DNA from: JAYQPQ01 sp038145405
GTDB lineage: Bacteria; Pseudomonadota; Gammaproteobacteria; Pseudomonadales; GM7GCV1
DNA length: 11,356 nt
Direction of reading: 5' to 3'
Assembly: GCA_038145405.1 (NCBI GenBank)
Contig: JAYQPQ010000056.1
Coordinates: 1-11,356 of the forward strand
Below the pieces are notes generated by a model that did no database searches, was not told where the DNA came from, and saw only the letters and a list, made by a program, of their open reading frames with translations. Position 1 is the stretch's first letter, and each line of letters starts with the position of its first letter. This document shows, piece after piece, positions 1 to 6,995 of the stretch. Both the position numbers and the translations under genes were made by a program.

Positions 1-450
1 CATGCACAGGCCGACGCGCGGCCCGATTTCGTAACCGGCAACGGCGGAAGTCAGGAACTCCTTGCCGCTCATGCCCGGTTTCATTTCAGTGATCGCAATC
101 AGCGACGGCAGCACCACGGCGCCGACATGCAGCACGCCGGCGCGGTGCACGTCGTCGAGTTCGAAGCCCTGCACCTGCGTGCCGTTGACCAGCGCGGCAT
201 GCGGCGCCGAAAGTTTTTTCCTGGTGCCCCACACGCTGCACTGGCGGGTGCTGTCGATCGCGCCCAGCTTGTCCTGCAGGATGCGGCTCCATTCGAGGTC
301 GGCGCCGTAGAGCGCGCAACCCAGCGAGTCGAGCATCAGCAGCTTGTTGCGGTGGCGCACTTCCTCGGGAATCTTGTCGTAAGTCAGCCCCGAGACGAAC
401 TCGGCGATACCGCGGGTGTAGGGATTGGAGTGGGTCGATTGCTTGGCCAT
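1..450 (-). CDS. MmgE/PrpD family protein, N-terminal part (cut by window edge)
   Basis: This is the first 150 codons of a protein of the MmgE/PrpD family (2-methylcitrate dehydratase, cis-aconitate decarboxylase and iminodisuccinate epimerase relatives); the rest lies left of the window. It starts at an ATG at 450-448, with a weak purine stretch (AAGAAAGA) upstream. Family marks are LDSLGCALYGA (about residues 40-50), a GFELDDVH segment with a following LHVGA (about 95-111), and VAGYEIGPRVG (about 137-147). All three line up with the same motifs in the complete MmgE/PrpD gene just upstream, so the two are tandem paralogues. The gap between them is 65 bp and AT-rich, so this gene is probably in the same operon but could have its own promoter. 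Members act in the cytoplasm on hydroxy-polycarboxylic acids. The exact reaction cannot be read from the sequence. Confidence 0.9.
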   Translation of the reverse strand, partial: MAKQSTHSNPYTRGIAEFVSGLTYDKIPEEVRHRNKLLMLDSLGCALYGADLEWSRILQDKLGAIDSTRQCSVWGTRKKLSAPHAALVNGTQVQGFELDDVHRAGVLHVGAVVLPSLIAITEMKPGMSGKEFLTSAVAGYEIGPRVGLCM

Positions 451-515
451 GGTGCGGGATCTTTCTTGTGTGCTATAAAATATTAATAAAAACAGATAGT
501 TACGATATTGCAGGG

Positions 516-1928
516 TTATTTCGGCAGGCTGACCGCGGTGCCGACGATGTTTGCCAGTTCGCCGATGTCGGCCAGTTGTTCGCAACGGTCAACGGTGGCG
601 ATGATGCGTTCGGCATCCGCCTTGTTCATGCACGGCGCGACGACGTTGCGGAACTTGTGCACCACTTCCTCCGGGGCCAGCGGATTTTCCGGGCTGCCGC
701 GTCGGTGCAATGCGAGCTTCTCATGGACCTTGCCGGCGCGGGTGGTGATCTTCACGCGCGATGCGTGGCGGAAGGGCGCACCCATCTGCTCGATCTCGCC
801 ATCGACATGCGCACTGATGCGCGCAATGAAATCGAGGATCTGCGGGTCGCTGAGCCGCGCTTCGCGGAACTGCCCGGTGAAGGCTGCACCGTCGAGAGCG
901 ATCACCGCCATGCCGTAGTAGAGGTTCATCTGCGCAGCGGTGACGCCCTGTGCCTTGTATTCCCAGGCGCAATGCACATGAGTCATCGGCGACAGGCCGG
1001 TTTCGACCTTGGCGATGTCGCCGGCCTTGAGCTTGTGTTCTTTCATCAGTTCCGACAGTGCATCGAGCGCGCTGTGGATGCTGGTGACGCTGGCGTGCGG
1101 CTTGTAACCGACGTTGAGCGTTTCCCAGATTTTGCCGAGACCATCGGTGAGTCGCGAGGGATTCGGCTTGTCGGAGTAGGTGGCGAGATAGCCGCCGTAC
1201 GGCGCTTCCAGCGCATCAAGGATGCCGGTGAAACCGCGGGATGCGAGTTGCGCAGCATAGACACCGCTCTGTGCGGCGCGGCCGCTGTGAAAGCGTTTGA
1301 CCATCGCGCCTTCCTGCGCCGCCATCAGCCCGCCGGCCTGCGATCCGGCCATGCCCAGCGCGTGCTGGAATTGCGTCGCGTCGAGGTCGAGCATGCGCGC
1401 CGCGGTGGCGGCGGCGACAAAAGCGCCCGAGGTGCCCTGCGGATGGAAGCCGCGGAAGAACAGACTCATCGTAGCCGCATTGCCGACGCGATGGCCGATT
1501 TCATAGCCGGCAACCATCGCAGTGAGCAGATCCTTGCCGGAAACAGTTCCTTTTTTGGCCTCAGCGAGGTTCAGCGCCACAGGCGTGGCGATCGAGCCGG
1601 CGTGGACAATGGATTCCTTGTGGATGTCGTCGAGTTCGAAAGCGTGGCCCGAGGTGCCGTTGACCAGCGCGGCAAGTGCGGAGGAAGTCTTGCTGCCGAG
1701 GCCGATCAGCGTCGCCACCGGCTGTGCCTGTTCGGCAGCGGCAAGTTCAGCGACCTTACGGGTCCACGGCAGCGTCGCACCGTAGAGGCAACAGCCCAGG
1801 CTGTCGAGCAGCGACAGCTTGATACGTGCAATGACATCCGCTGGAATGTCCGCGTAGCGCAGCGCAGCACCGAAGCGGGCAAGATCGCGCGTCGCGTCAG
1901 CGAGCAGGGGCGGCATGCCCGAAGACAC
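516..1928 (-). CDS. MmgE/PrpD family protein (2-methylcitrate dehydratase-like)
   Basis: A complete cytoplasmic enzyme of 470 residues, the normal family length. The all-alpha MmgE/PrpD domain fills most of it: LDSLGCCLYGA (41-51), FELDDIH followed by VHAGS (97-112), VAGYEIGHRVG (139-149), FHPQGTSGAF (161-170), KRFHSGRAAQ (211-220) and GYKPHASVTSIHSALDA (274-290). The His and Lys residues in these motifs match the positions used for substrate binding in the family. I use the GTG at 1928-1926. GAGGAG at 1936-1931 lies only 2 nt before it, so the ATG at 1916-1914 (14 nt after GAGGAG) is an alternative start that removes four residues. The gene follows the flavoprotein stop by 6 nt, so it is surely co-transcribed. 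Relatives dehydrate methylcitrate, decarboxylate cis-aconitate or epimerise iminodisuccinate; which applies here is unknown. Confidence 0.93.
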   Translation of the reverse strand: MSSGMPPLLADATRDLARFGAALRYADIPADVIARIKLSLLDSLGCCLYGATLPWTRKVAELAAAEQAQPVATLIGLGSKTSSALAALVNGTSGHAFELDDIHKESIVHAGSIATPVALNLAEAKKGTVSGKDLLTAMVAGYEIGHRVGNAATMSLFFRGFHPQGTSGAFVAAATAARMLDLDATQFQHALGMAGSQAGGLMAAQEGAMVKRFHSGRAAQSGVYAAQLASRGFTGILDALEAPYGGYLATYSDKPNPSRLTDGLGKIWETLNVGYKPHASVTSIHSALDALSELMKEHKLKAGDIAKVETGLSPMTHVHCAWEYKAQGVTAAQMNLYYGMAVIALDGAAFTGQFREARLSDPQILDFIARISAHVDGEIEQMGAPFRHASRVKITTRAGKVHEKLALHRRGSPENPLAPEEVVHKFRNVVAPCMNKADAERIIATVDRCEQLADIGELANIVGTAVSLPK

Positions 1929-1930
1929 GA

Positions 1931-1936
1931 CTCCTC
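1931..1936 (-). promoter_or_regulatory. Shine-Dalgarno GAGGAG of the MmgE/PrpD gene
   Basis: GAGGAG on the minus strand overlaps the TGA stop of the flavoprotein gene. It is too close to the GTG at 1928 (2 nt) and rather far from the ATG at 1916 (14 nt). The overlap suggests translational coupling, and the start codon is therefore not fully settled. Confidence 0.5.
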
Positions 1937-3419
1937 AGCCTTTTGCCGCGAGACCGGCGGACGTGCCGGCGAGCTTGCCGAACACCGCGCCGGAAACAAG
2001 CCCGGTGCCGCTGGGATAATTGAAATAGAACAGGCCGCCGACCATTTCGCCGGCACAGTAAAGCCCGGGAATCGGCAACTGGTTGGTGTCGAGCACCTGG
2101 CCCGATTCCTTGTCTATCCTCAGGCCGCCGAAAGTGAAGGTGATGCCGCAGGTGGTGGCGTAGGCGTCGTAGGGCGGAGTGTCGAGCGCCTGCGCCCAAT
2201 TGGATTTCGGCGGTTCGATGCCCACCGTGCCCTTGCCATCCTTGATCACATGGTTGAACGGCTTGTCCTTCATTACCGCGTTGTTGTAGTCGCGCACGGT
2301 CTTGAGGAAACCCTCGGGGTTGACGCCCTCAAGCTTGGTGGCGAGTTCCTCCAGCGTGTTGGCGCTGACCTTGGTGACGAACTTGATGCGGTACTCCGAG
2401 CGCAGCAGCTTGGTGACCTTGGAGTCGAATACCTGCCAGGCGAACTGACCCGGCTGCTTCAGCACCTCGCCGCCGTACTTGGCATAGGTGAAGGAATGGA
2501 AATCGATGCCTTCATCGACGAAGCGCTTGCCGTCGGCGTTGATCAGCAGCCCGAAGATGTAGCTGTGTTTCTGGAACTGGTCGCCGACGTTGACGTCGCC
2601 GAATTCCGGCGCGTAGCGGTCCCAGCCGGTGGCGTGGCAGCCTGACCAGTTGCCGTAGGGCGCGGCGCCGATGTCGAGCGCCATCTGGATGCCGTCACCG
2701 ACGTTGTAGCGCGTCCCGCGCACCTTCGCGAGCTCCCAGCCGGGGCCGAGATAACGCGCGCGCATTTCCGGGTTGGCCTCGAAACCGCCGCAGGCGAGCA
2801 CCACGGCCTTGGCTTTCATGTCGAAAGCTTTGCCTTTGCTGCGCACGCGCACGCCGCTGACTTCGGCGCCGTCGTAAATCAGCTTGATCGCGCGCGTCTC
2901 GTAATGCACGTCGATGCCGGCTTTTTGCACGGCCTTGTCGAGAAACTGCACCAGTCCCGCACCGCCGCCGTTGACCTCGATCGGCATGTTGCCGAAGAAT
3001 TTGCGCCGGCCGTCGACCACTGCCGACTGGCGGCCCCAATTCGGCACGAACTTCACGCCCTTGGAGCGCAGCCAGATCATTGTCGGCAGGCTTTCGTTGA
3101 CCAGGTATTCGGAGAGATCGGGGTCGGTACGGTAGCTGGTGAGCTGGTGGACCTTGTCGAGGAATTCCTCGCGGGTGTTGGTGCCGAAGTCGGTTTCGGC
3201 GATTTCTTTCTCGGTGATGTCGGTGACCTTGAGCAGGTCTTCCACGGTCTCGTAGGCAAAACGCATCACACCGCCGGCAAAGCGGCTGTTGCCGCCGGAT
3301 TCATCCTCGTTGGCGGCTTCGAGTACGGCAACCTTTGCACCTTGGTCATGAGCAGACAGGGCGGCGCAAAGCGCGGCATTGCCCTTGCCGACAACAATGA
3401 CGTCAAATTCCTGTTGCAT
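1935..3419 (-). CDS. tcuA: FAD-dependent tricarballylate dehydrogenase-like flavoprotein (TcuA-like)
   Basis: A 494-residue flavoprotein of the fumarate reductase/succinate dehydrogenase superfamily. The N-terminal dinucleotide-binding fold reads DVIVVGKGNAALCAA (6-20), followed by SGGNSRFAGG (41-50), a hallmark of the TcuA/CobZ-type branch. Further marks are GTRYNVGDG (235-243), NADGKRFVDEG (294-304, the family's active-site region), TFGGLRID (429-436) and the C-terminal FAD-contact stretch from YCAGEMVGG to SGAVFGK (454-482). TcuA oxidises tricarballylate to cis-aconitate, passing electrons through TcuB. Here TcuB is not in view, and MmgE/PrpD genes follow instead, so the substrate may be a related acid. 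The start is the ATG at 3419-3417, with GAAAGG about 9 nt upstream. The frame is open further upstream, but only into the divergent promoter region and the LysR gene. It is first of a minus-strand operon, probably under the divergent LysR regulator. Confidence 0.88.
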   Translation of the reverse strand: MQQEFDVIVVGKGNAALCAALSAHDQGAKVAVLEAANEDESGGNSRFAGGVMRFAYETVEDLLKVTDITEKEIAETDFGTNTREEFLDKVHQLTSYRTDPDLSEYLVNESLPTMIWLRSKGVKFVPNWGRQSAVVDGRRKFFGNMPIEVNGGGAGLVQFLDKAVQKAGIDVHYETRAIKLIYDGAEVSGVRVRSKGKAFDMKAKAVVLACGGFEANPEMRARYLGPGWELAKVRGTRYNVGDGIQMALDIGAAPYGNWSGCHATGWDRYAPEFGDVNVGDQFQKHSYIFGLLINADGKRFVDEGIDFHSFTYAKYGGEVLKQPGQFAWQVFDSKVTKLLRSEYRIKFVTKVSANTLEELATKLEGVNPEGFLKTVRDYNNAVMKDKPFNHVIKDGKGTVGIEPPKSNWAQALDTPPYDAYATTCGITFTFGGLRIDKESGQVLDTNQLPIPGLYCAGEMVGGLFYFNYPSGTGLVSGAVFGKLAGTSAGLAAKG

Positions 3420-3548
3420 GGTGTGGGGCCTTTCGCGGCAAGATAAGTTGTTAACCGCAATTATCCGCGCAGTACACTCTTGAGTAAAATGAGATTGTTG
3501 CAACAATTGTTCGCTAATACGCATTAATTCAAGATACGGACAGTCAAG
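3420..3548. promoter_or_regulatory. Divergent promoter region between tcuA-like and LysR genes
   Basis: This 129-bp gap separates two head-to-head genes, the classic layout in which a LysR regulator controls its neighbour and itself. It is more AT-rich than the flanking genes, especially at 3484-3535. It holds one perfect palindrome (listed separately) and a looser TAAT-ACGC-ATTA dyad at 3515-3526. I cannot fix convincing -35/-10 boxes for either gene by eye. Confidence 0.6.
3494..3507. promoter_or_regulatory. 14-bp perfect palindrome, candidate LysR operator
   Basis: ATTGTTGCAACAAT is a perfect 7+7 inverted repeat with no spacer, centred 48 bp before the LysR start and 81 bp before the flavoprotein start. 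LysR-type proteins bind dyads in exactly this kind of divergent gap. It is not a clean T-N11-A box because its centre falls between bases. An overlapping ACAATTGT dyad lies at 3503-3510. The operator role is inferred from position and symmetry. Confidence 0.4.
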
Positions 3549-4487
3549 ATGAATCTCGATATCCACGGCTTGCAGGCGTTTGCCCGCATTGCAGAACTTG
3601 GCACTTTCCAGAAGGCGGCGAAGGCCCTGTTCCTGTCGCAATCCGCGCTGTCGCGGCGCATCAGTAAACTCGAGTCCGACCTCGGCGTGCGCCTGCTTGA
3701 CCGCACCACGCGTCGGGTGCGCCTGACCGCGGTGGGGCGCGACTTCATGCCTCAAGCACGGCGGCTAATCGAGGAACTGGAGACCTCGATCGCCGGGCTG
3801 CGCGATATGGCGAAACTCGGTTCGGGACAGGTCGCGCTGGCCTGCGTGCCCACCGCTGCGATCCACATCCTGCCCCCGGTGATTCGTGATTACGCCATGA
3901 AGCATCCAGAAAACCGCATTCGCATTCTCGACGTGCATGCCAACGAGGTGTTACAGGCCGTGCTGCGCGGCGAAGCCGAGTTCGGTCTGACGCTTTTGGG
4001 CGCCGATGAACCTGAGGTCGACATTGATCCACTGTTCGAGGATCCGTTCGTGCTGGCCTGCCACCGCGATCATCCTCTAGCGAAGCGTCGAACGGTGAGG
4101 TGGTCTGAACTTAACCATCACCGCGTGATTACCGTGGGCAGGCTGTCTGGCAATCGCGCGCTGCTCGAATTTGGTTTGCCCACGCATCTGCCGCAGCAGC
4201 GCTGGACCTATGAGGTGCAGCATTCTTTCTCGACAGGGCTGGGGCTGGCCAGCGCCGGCATGGGTGTGATCGCGGTGCCGATGCTCGCGTTGGCAGGACG
4301 ACGGGATGCGCGGCTGGTAAGTCGCCTGCTGGTTGAGCCTAAGCTGACACGGACGCTGGCTCTCATCCGGCGGCGCGGTGCGACTTTGTCTCCAGCCGCA
4401 CAGGAGTTTCTGTCAATGACCAGGTCGCGTTGGGGGGTGGGATCCGGGTATAAAAAGTTTGATAGATTCCCTAAAAATTTTACTTAA
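3549..4487 (+). CDS. LysR-type transcriptional regulator
   Basis: A 312-residue LysR-family activator/repressor. The N-terminal winged helix-turn-helix spans about residues 4-63, with the typical FARIAELGTFQKAAKAL (11-27), recognition segment SQSALSRRISKLE (30-42), LGVRLLDRTTRRVRLT (45-60) and VGRDF. A linker helix follows, then a periplasmic-binding-protein-like effector domain from about residue 92 (VALACVPTAA, FGLTLLGADE, SAGMGVIAVP). It is divergent to the tcuA-like operon and probably senses its substrate or product, as TcuR does for tricarballylate genes. The last 17 or so residues (GVGSGYKKFDRFPKNFT) lie past the usual family end and are written in AT-rich DNA, suggesting that the original 3' end was replaced. 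The start ATG at 3549 places the HTH at the normal distance; its Shine-Dalgarno is weak. Confidence 0.93.
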   Translation: MNLDIHGLQAFARIAELGTFQKAAKALFLSQSALSRRISKLESDLGVRLLDRTTRRVRLTAVGRDFMPQARRLIEELETSIAGLRDMAKLGSGQVALACVPTAAIHILPPVIRDYAMKHPENRIRILDVHANEVLQAVLRGEAEFGLTLLGADEPEVDIDPLFEDPFVLACHRDHPLAKRRTVRWSELNHHRVITVGRLSGNRALLEFGLPTHLPQQRWTYEVQHSFSTGLGLASAGMGVIAVPMLALAGRRDARLVSRLLVEPKLTRTLALIRRRGATLSPAAQEFLSMTRSRWGVGSGYKKFDRFPKNFT

Positions 4488-4687
4488 ACTATTGAATTAA
4501 TGTAATTTTATAATCTAATATTATAGTTTTATTTTCTTTATACCGACTACAAGCTTTTTTGTTGGTAAGGATTTTGAAAGCTTGCCCGATTACAAGCAAC
4601 AACATACCGAAGCGGTAAAGATTAAAAATTTTAAGGTAAAAAATCATTAATGAATGTAAAGCTGCAAAAGCATTTGGTGATTTCTCT
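4488..4687. promoter_or_regulatory. AT-rich intergenic region upstream of the TolC-family gene
   Basis: A 200-bp gap of about 28% G+C by hand count, against clearly GC-rich genes on the left. It must contain the promoter of the TolC/adaptor pair. Visible structure: a 12-bp direct repeat, a TACCG-AAG-CGGTA dyad at 4605-4617, and a tiny ORF abutting the TolC start. Strong AT-richness next to envelope genes is typical of DNA bound by H-NS-like proteins; that is inference. Confidence 0.5.
4543..4597. repeat. Two copies of CCGAYTACAAGC, 43 bp apart
   Basis: CCGACTACAAGC at 4543-4554 and CCGATTACAAGC at 4586-4597 differ at one base. The start-to-start distance of 43 bp is close to four helical turns, as expected for a factor binding twice on the same face upstream of the TolC-family gene. 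With only two copies, chance is not excluded. Confidence 0.3.
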
Positions 4688-4691
4688 ATGA
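4650..4691 (+). CDS. Possible leader ORF of 13 codons before the TolC-family gene
   Basis: ATG at 4650 opens a frame reading MNVKLQKHLVISL whose TGA (4689-4691) overlaps the TolC-family ATG (4688-4690) as ATGA. AAGG sits at 4633-4636, 13 nt upstream, longer than ideal. The TolC-family ATG itself has no clear Shine-Dalgarno, so coupling through this short frame would explain its translation. No family is recognised, and a chance ORF of this length is quite possible. Confidence 0.25.
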   Translation: MNVKLQKHLVISL

Positions 4692-6172
4692 GCCGCTATA
4701 GTTTTCGCTACTGGTTTTTGTCTGGCTTAGTGGTGATGTGGGCGTCGGGCTGTGCGGTCACGCCCACCCCTTACTCAGAAAGTGAGTCGCTCGGGATACT
4801 CGAAGCGGATCGCGCGCATGTGATCCGAGGGATGGCGCAGGTTACCGGTCCCATATCGCTTGAAGAGGCGATTGCGCGCGCGCTGAAATACAACCTTGAG
4901 CATCGCACCCGGATGATTCAGCAGGCGCTGGCTTCCGACCAGCTCGAGGCGGGGCGCTTCGACATGTTGCCGCGTCTGCTGGCCAATGCAGGTTATGCCA
5001 ATCGCGATAACGACGCCACCCGCAGATCCCTGAACCCTTCGACCGGGACCGTTTCAGATATTGGCTACGTCTCTGCAGACCGGGACCATGTCTCCGGGGA
5101 CATCAGCCTTATGTGGAACGTTCTTGATTTTGGGGCCAATTACTACACGGCCAAACAAAACGCCGACCAGTTGCTGATTGCCAATGAACGACGCCGCAAG
5201 GCGATACACACCCTGATACAGAATGTCCGCACCGCCTACTGGCGCGCACTGGCCGCGCAAATGCTTGGGGCACGGCTCAGCTCTGCAATTCGACAGGGGG
5301 AGGCAGCCCTTGCCGATGCCCAAAAAGTTACCACTGAGCGGGTGAAGAATCCCGCGGAGTCTTTGCGCTATCGCCGGCTACTGCTGGAAAACCTGCGACT
5401 GCTGGAGGGCACGCAGCGTGAACTGTCTAGTGCACGAATCGAACTGACCAATCTGATCGGGTTGTCGCCGGGCGTTTCCATCAAACTCGCCGAGGGTGAA
5501 CTGATTCTCCCACCGCTGACCATGCCCATTGCCCGCATGGAAGAGATAGCGCTGAGACAAAATGCTGACCTACGTGAATCGCTATACAACGCGCGGATAG
5601 CGGTTGCCGAGACCCGCAAGGCCATGCTCAAGTTGTTGCCGGGGATTTCTTTTGAGTATGGTCGCAAATACGACAACGACTCCTACCTCATCAACCAGCA
5701 ATGGCATGAGGCCGGTGTGCGCATCAGTTTCAACCTCTTTAACCTGCTCTCGGGCCCGAGCCGTCTGCGGGCTGCCGAGAGCAACGAAAAAGTGGAAGAG
5801 GCACGCCGCATGACCCTGCAGATGTCAGTATTGACTCAGGTGCATCTTGCCCGTCACCAGTATGACGATTCTCTGCAGCAATACACGCGTGCCGATGCCA
5901 TTTACCATATCGACGCCGAAATGGCACGGATCATGCACAGCCAGTGGCGGAGCAACCTGACCAGCCGCCTAGATATGATTTCAGCTGATGTCTCTGAAAT
6001 CCTGAGCGCAGTGCGCCGATATCAGGCGATTGCCAAGGTGCACGAGTCGGCCGGCCGTGTGCAGGCCACACTGGGTCTGGAGCCGGAAATTGCCAGCCTT
6101 GATGATATCGACCTCACAACCCTGCAGGGCCTGATCAAAACGGCGCTCCAGCAATGGGCTACCGCAAAATAA
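4688..6172 (+). CDS. TolC-family outer-membrane efflux/secretion lipoprotein
   Basis: A 494-residue outer-membrane factor of the TolC/OprM type, forming a trimeric beta-barrel and periplasmic alpha-tunnel that carries substrates across the outer membrane. The N-terminus has a basic start, a hydrophobic stretch (about 9-18) and a WASGC lipobox-like site, giving a lipidated Cys22; the -3 residue is Ala rather than Leu, so lipidation is likely but not certain. Both outer-membrane efflux repeats are visible: ISLEEAIARALKYNLEHR (56-73) with long helices after it, and a second from about residue 280 (MEEIALRQNADLRESLYNAR) ending in LLPGISFEYG. The length is normal. The gene overlaps the adaptor gene by 19 nt, so they are one operon. 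What they export is not shown; the giant surface protein downstream is one candidate. Confidence 0.92.
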   Translation: MSRYSFRYWFLSGLVVMWASGCAVTPTPYSESESLGILEADRAHVIRGMAQVTGPISLEEAIARALKYNLEHRTRMIQQALASDQLEAGRFDMLPRLLANAGYANRDNDATRRSLNPSTGTVSDIGYVSADRDHVSGDISLMWNVLDFGANYYTAKQNADQLLIANERRRKAIHTLIQNVRTAYWRALAAQMLGARLSSAIRQGEAALADAQKVTTERVKNPAESLRYRRLLLENLRLLEGTQRELSSARIELTNLIGLSPGVSIKLAEGELILPPLTMPIARMEEIALRQNADLRESLYNARIAVAETRKAMLKLLPGISFEYGRKYDNDSYLINQQWHEAGVRISFNLFNLLSGPSRLRAAESNEKVEEARRMTLQMSVLTQVHLARHQYDDSLQQYTRADAIYHIDAEMARIMHSQWRSNLTSRLDMISADVSEILSAVRRYQAIAKVHESAGRVQATLGLEPEIASLDDIDLTTLQGLIKTALQQWATAK

Positions 6173-6915
6173 ACGTCTTACTGGCGCATTGGTGCTGGGC
6201 CCTAGTTCTTGTGCACTCGCCGTTAATGGCTGCCGAATACGGTCTGGAGCGCAATGAAATGCGGGCGCAACTATCGGCCCATCGCTACACCACGCTCTCT
6301 GCTGAGATGGGAGCGAAGATCAAGCGCCTGCCGGTGCGGGAAGGGGGACGTTTTGCAAGGGGACAACTGCTGATCGAATTTGACTGCACTTTGCAGATGG
6401 CACAGCTGGATAAGGCTCGCGCCCAACTCACGATGGCCCAAAACACCTGGCAGGGTAACCAGCGATTGGCTGAGCTAAATGCGGTGGGACGTCTGGAACT
6501 GCAAAACAGTGAGGCTGAGGTAAGCAAGGCGAAAGCCGATATGGCCTTTCTGCAGGCTACGCTTGACAAATGCAAGGTGTTGGCGCCCTTTGCCGGAAGG
6601 GTGGCTGAACAGAAGGCAAGGGAAGAGCAATTTGTACAGCCGGGTGTAGCACTCCTTGATATTCTTGACGACAGCCAGCTGGAACTCGAATTTATACTGC
6701 CCTCTCGCTGGCTTACCTGGCTCAAGCCAGGTTACAAGTTCAGCGTTCGCATCGACGAGACGGGCCGCAGCTACCCGGTCAGGCTGCTGCGTTTGGGCGC
6801 CCGGGTCGATCCTGTAAGCCAGACGGTTAAGGCCGTGGCGGTGATTGATGGCCGCTATCCCGAGCTGATCGCCGGCATGAGCGGGCAAATTTTAATAGAC
6901 CCCGAAAAACGCTGA
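6154..6915 (+). CDS. Periplasmic adaptor subunit (HlyD/RND membrane-fusion type), short form
   Basis: A 253-residue periplasmic adaptor that would bridge an inner-membrane transporter and the TolC-family channel. A signal peptide is seen at 1-26 (MGYRK start, hydrophobic 8-20, LMAA end). The barrel-sandwich (lipoyl-like) halves are at about 45-79 and 139-168 (CKVLAPFAGRVAEQ is the typical second half), separated by a coiled-coil hairpin at about 80-138 rich in Ala, Leu, Gln and Lys. A beta-barrel follows to the end (LELEFILPSRW, then GMSGQILI). RND adaptors usually have 350-400 residues; here the hairpin is short and the membrane-proximal domain is much reduced or absent. The ATG lies inside the TolC-family gene without a good Shine-Dalgarno, so translation is probably coupled. 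No pump gene follows in the window. Confidence 0.88.
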   Translation: MGYRKINVLLAHWCWALVLVHSPLMAAEYGLERNEMRAQLSAHRYTTLSAEMGAKIKRLPVREGGRFARGQLLIEFDCTLQMAQLDKARAQLTMAQNTWQGNQRLAELNAVGRLELQNSEAEVSKAKADMAFLQATLDKCKVLAPFAGRVAEQKAREEQFVQPGVALLDILDDSQLELEFILPSRWLTWLKPGYKFSVRIDETGRSYPVRLLRLGARVDPVSQTVKAVAVIDGRYPELIAGMSGQILIDPEKR

Positions 6916-6920
6916 CTTCA

Positions 6921-6943
6921 TCTGCCCTCTCCTGAGGGGCAGA
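6921..6943 (+). terminator. Hairpin just after the adaptor gene
   Basis: TCTGCCCTC and GAGGGGCAGA pair as a 9-bp stem with one bulged G and a TCCT loop, starting 6 nt after the adaptor stop. No T-run follows, so it is not a standard intrinsic terminator. It may protect the 3' end of the mRNA or weaken read-through towards the surface-protein gene. Confidence 0.35.
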
Positions 6944-6995
6944 CCAATGCGAGGGCGACAAGAGTTATTCTAAAAGCCACAATTCTGCGCTCGCT

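Noticed and set aside
468..2645. 725-codon open frame on the plus strand
   Set aside because: It lies antisense to the flavoprotein and MmgE/PrpD genes, both of which have clear family motifs. Its translation is Arg/Asp/Ala-rich without recognisable domains, as expected from a mirrored GC-rich gene.
3420..3755. N-terminal extension of the flavoprotein frame
   Set aside because: The frame stays open upstream of 3419 but runs through the divergent promoter into the LysR gene. The FAD-binding fold begins immediately after the ATG at 3419, as in the family.
4509..4525. TATAAT-CTAAT-ATTATA hairpin followed by T-rich DNA after LysR
   Set aside because: The stem is six A-T pairs only and so is too weak for an intrinsic terminator; such dyads are expected by chance in DNA this AT-rich.
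6947..6973. Eight-codon ORF (ATG at 6947) after the adaptor gene
   Set aside because: Too short, without a Shine-Dalgarno, and partly beside the hairpin; no reason to think it is translated.
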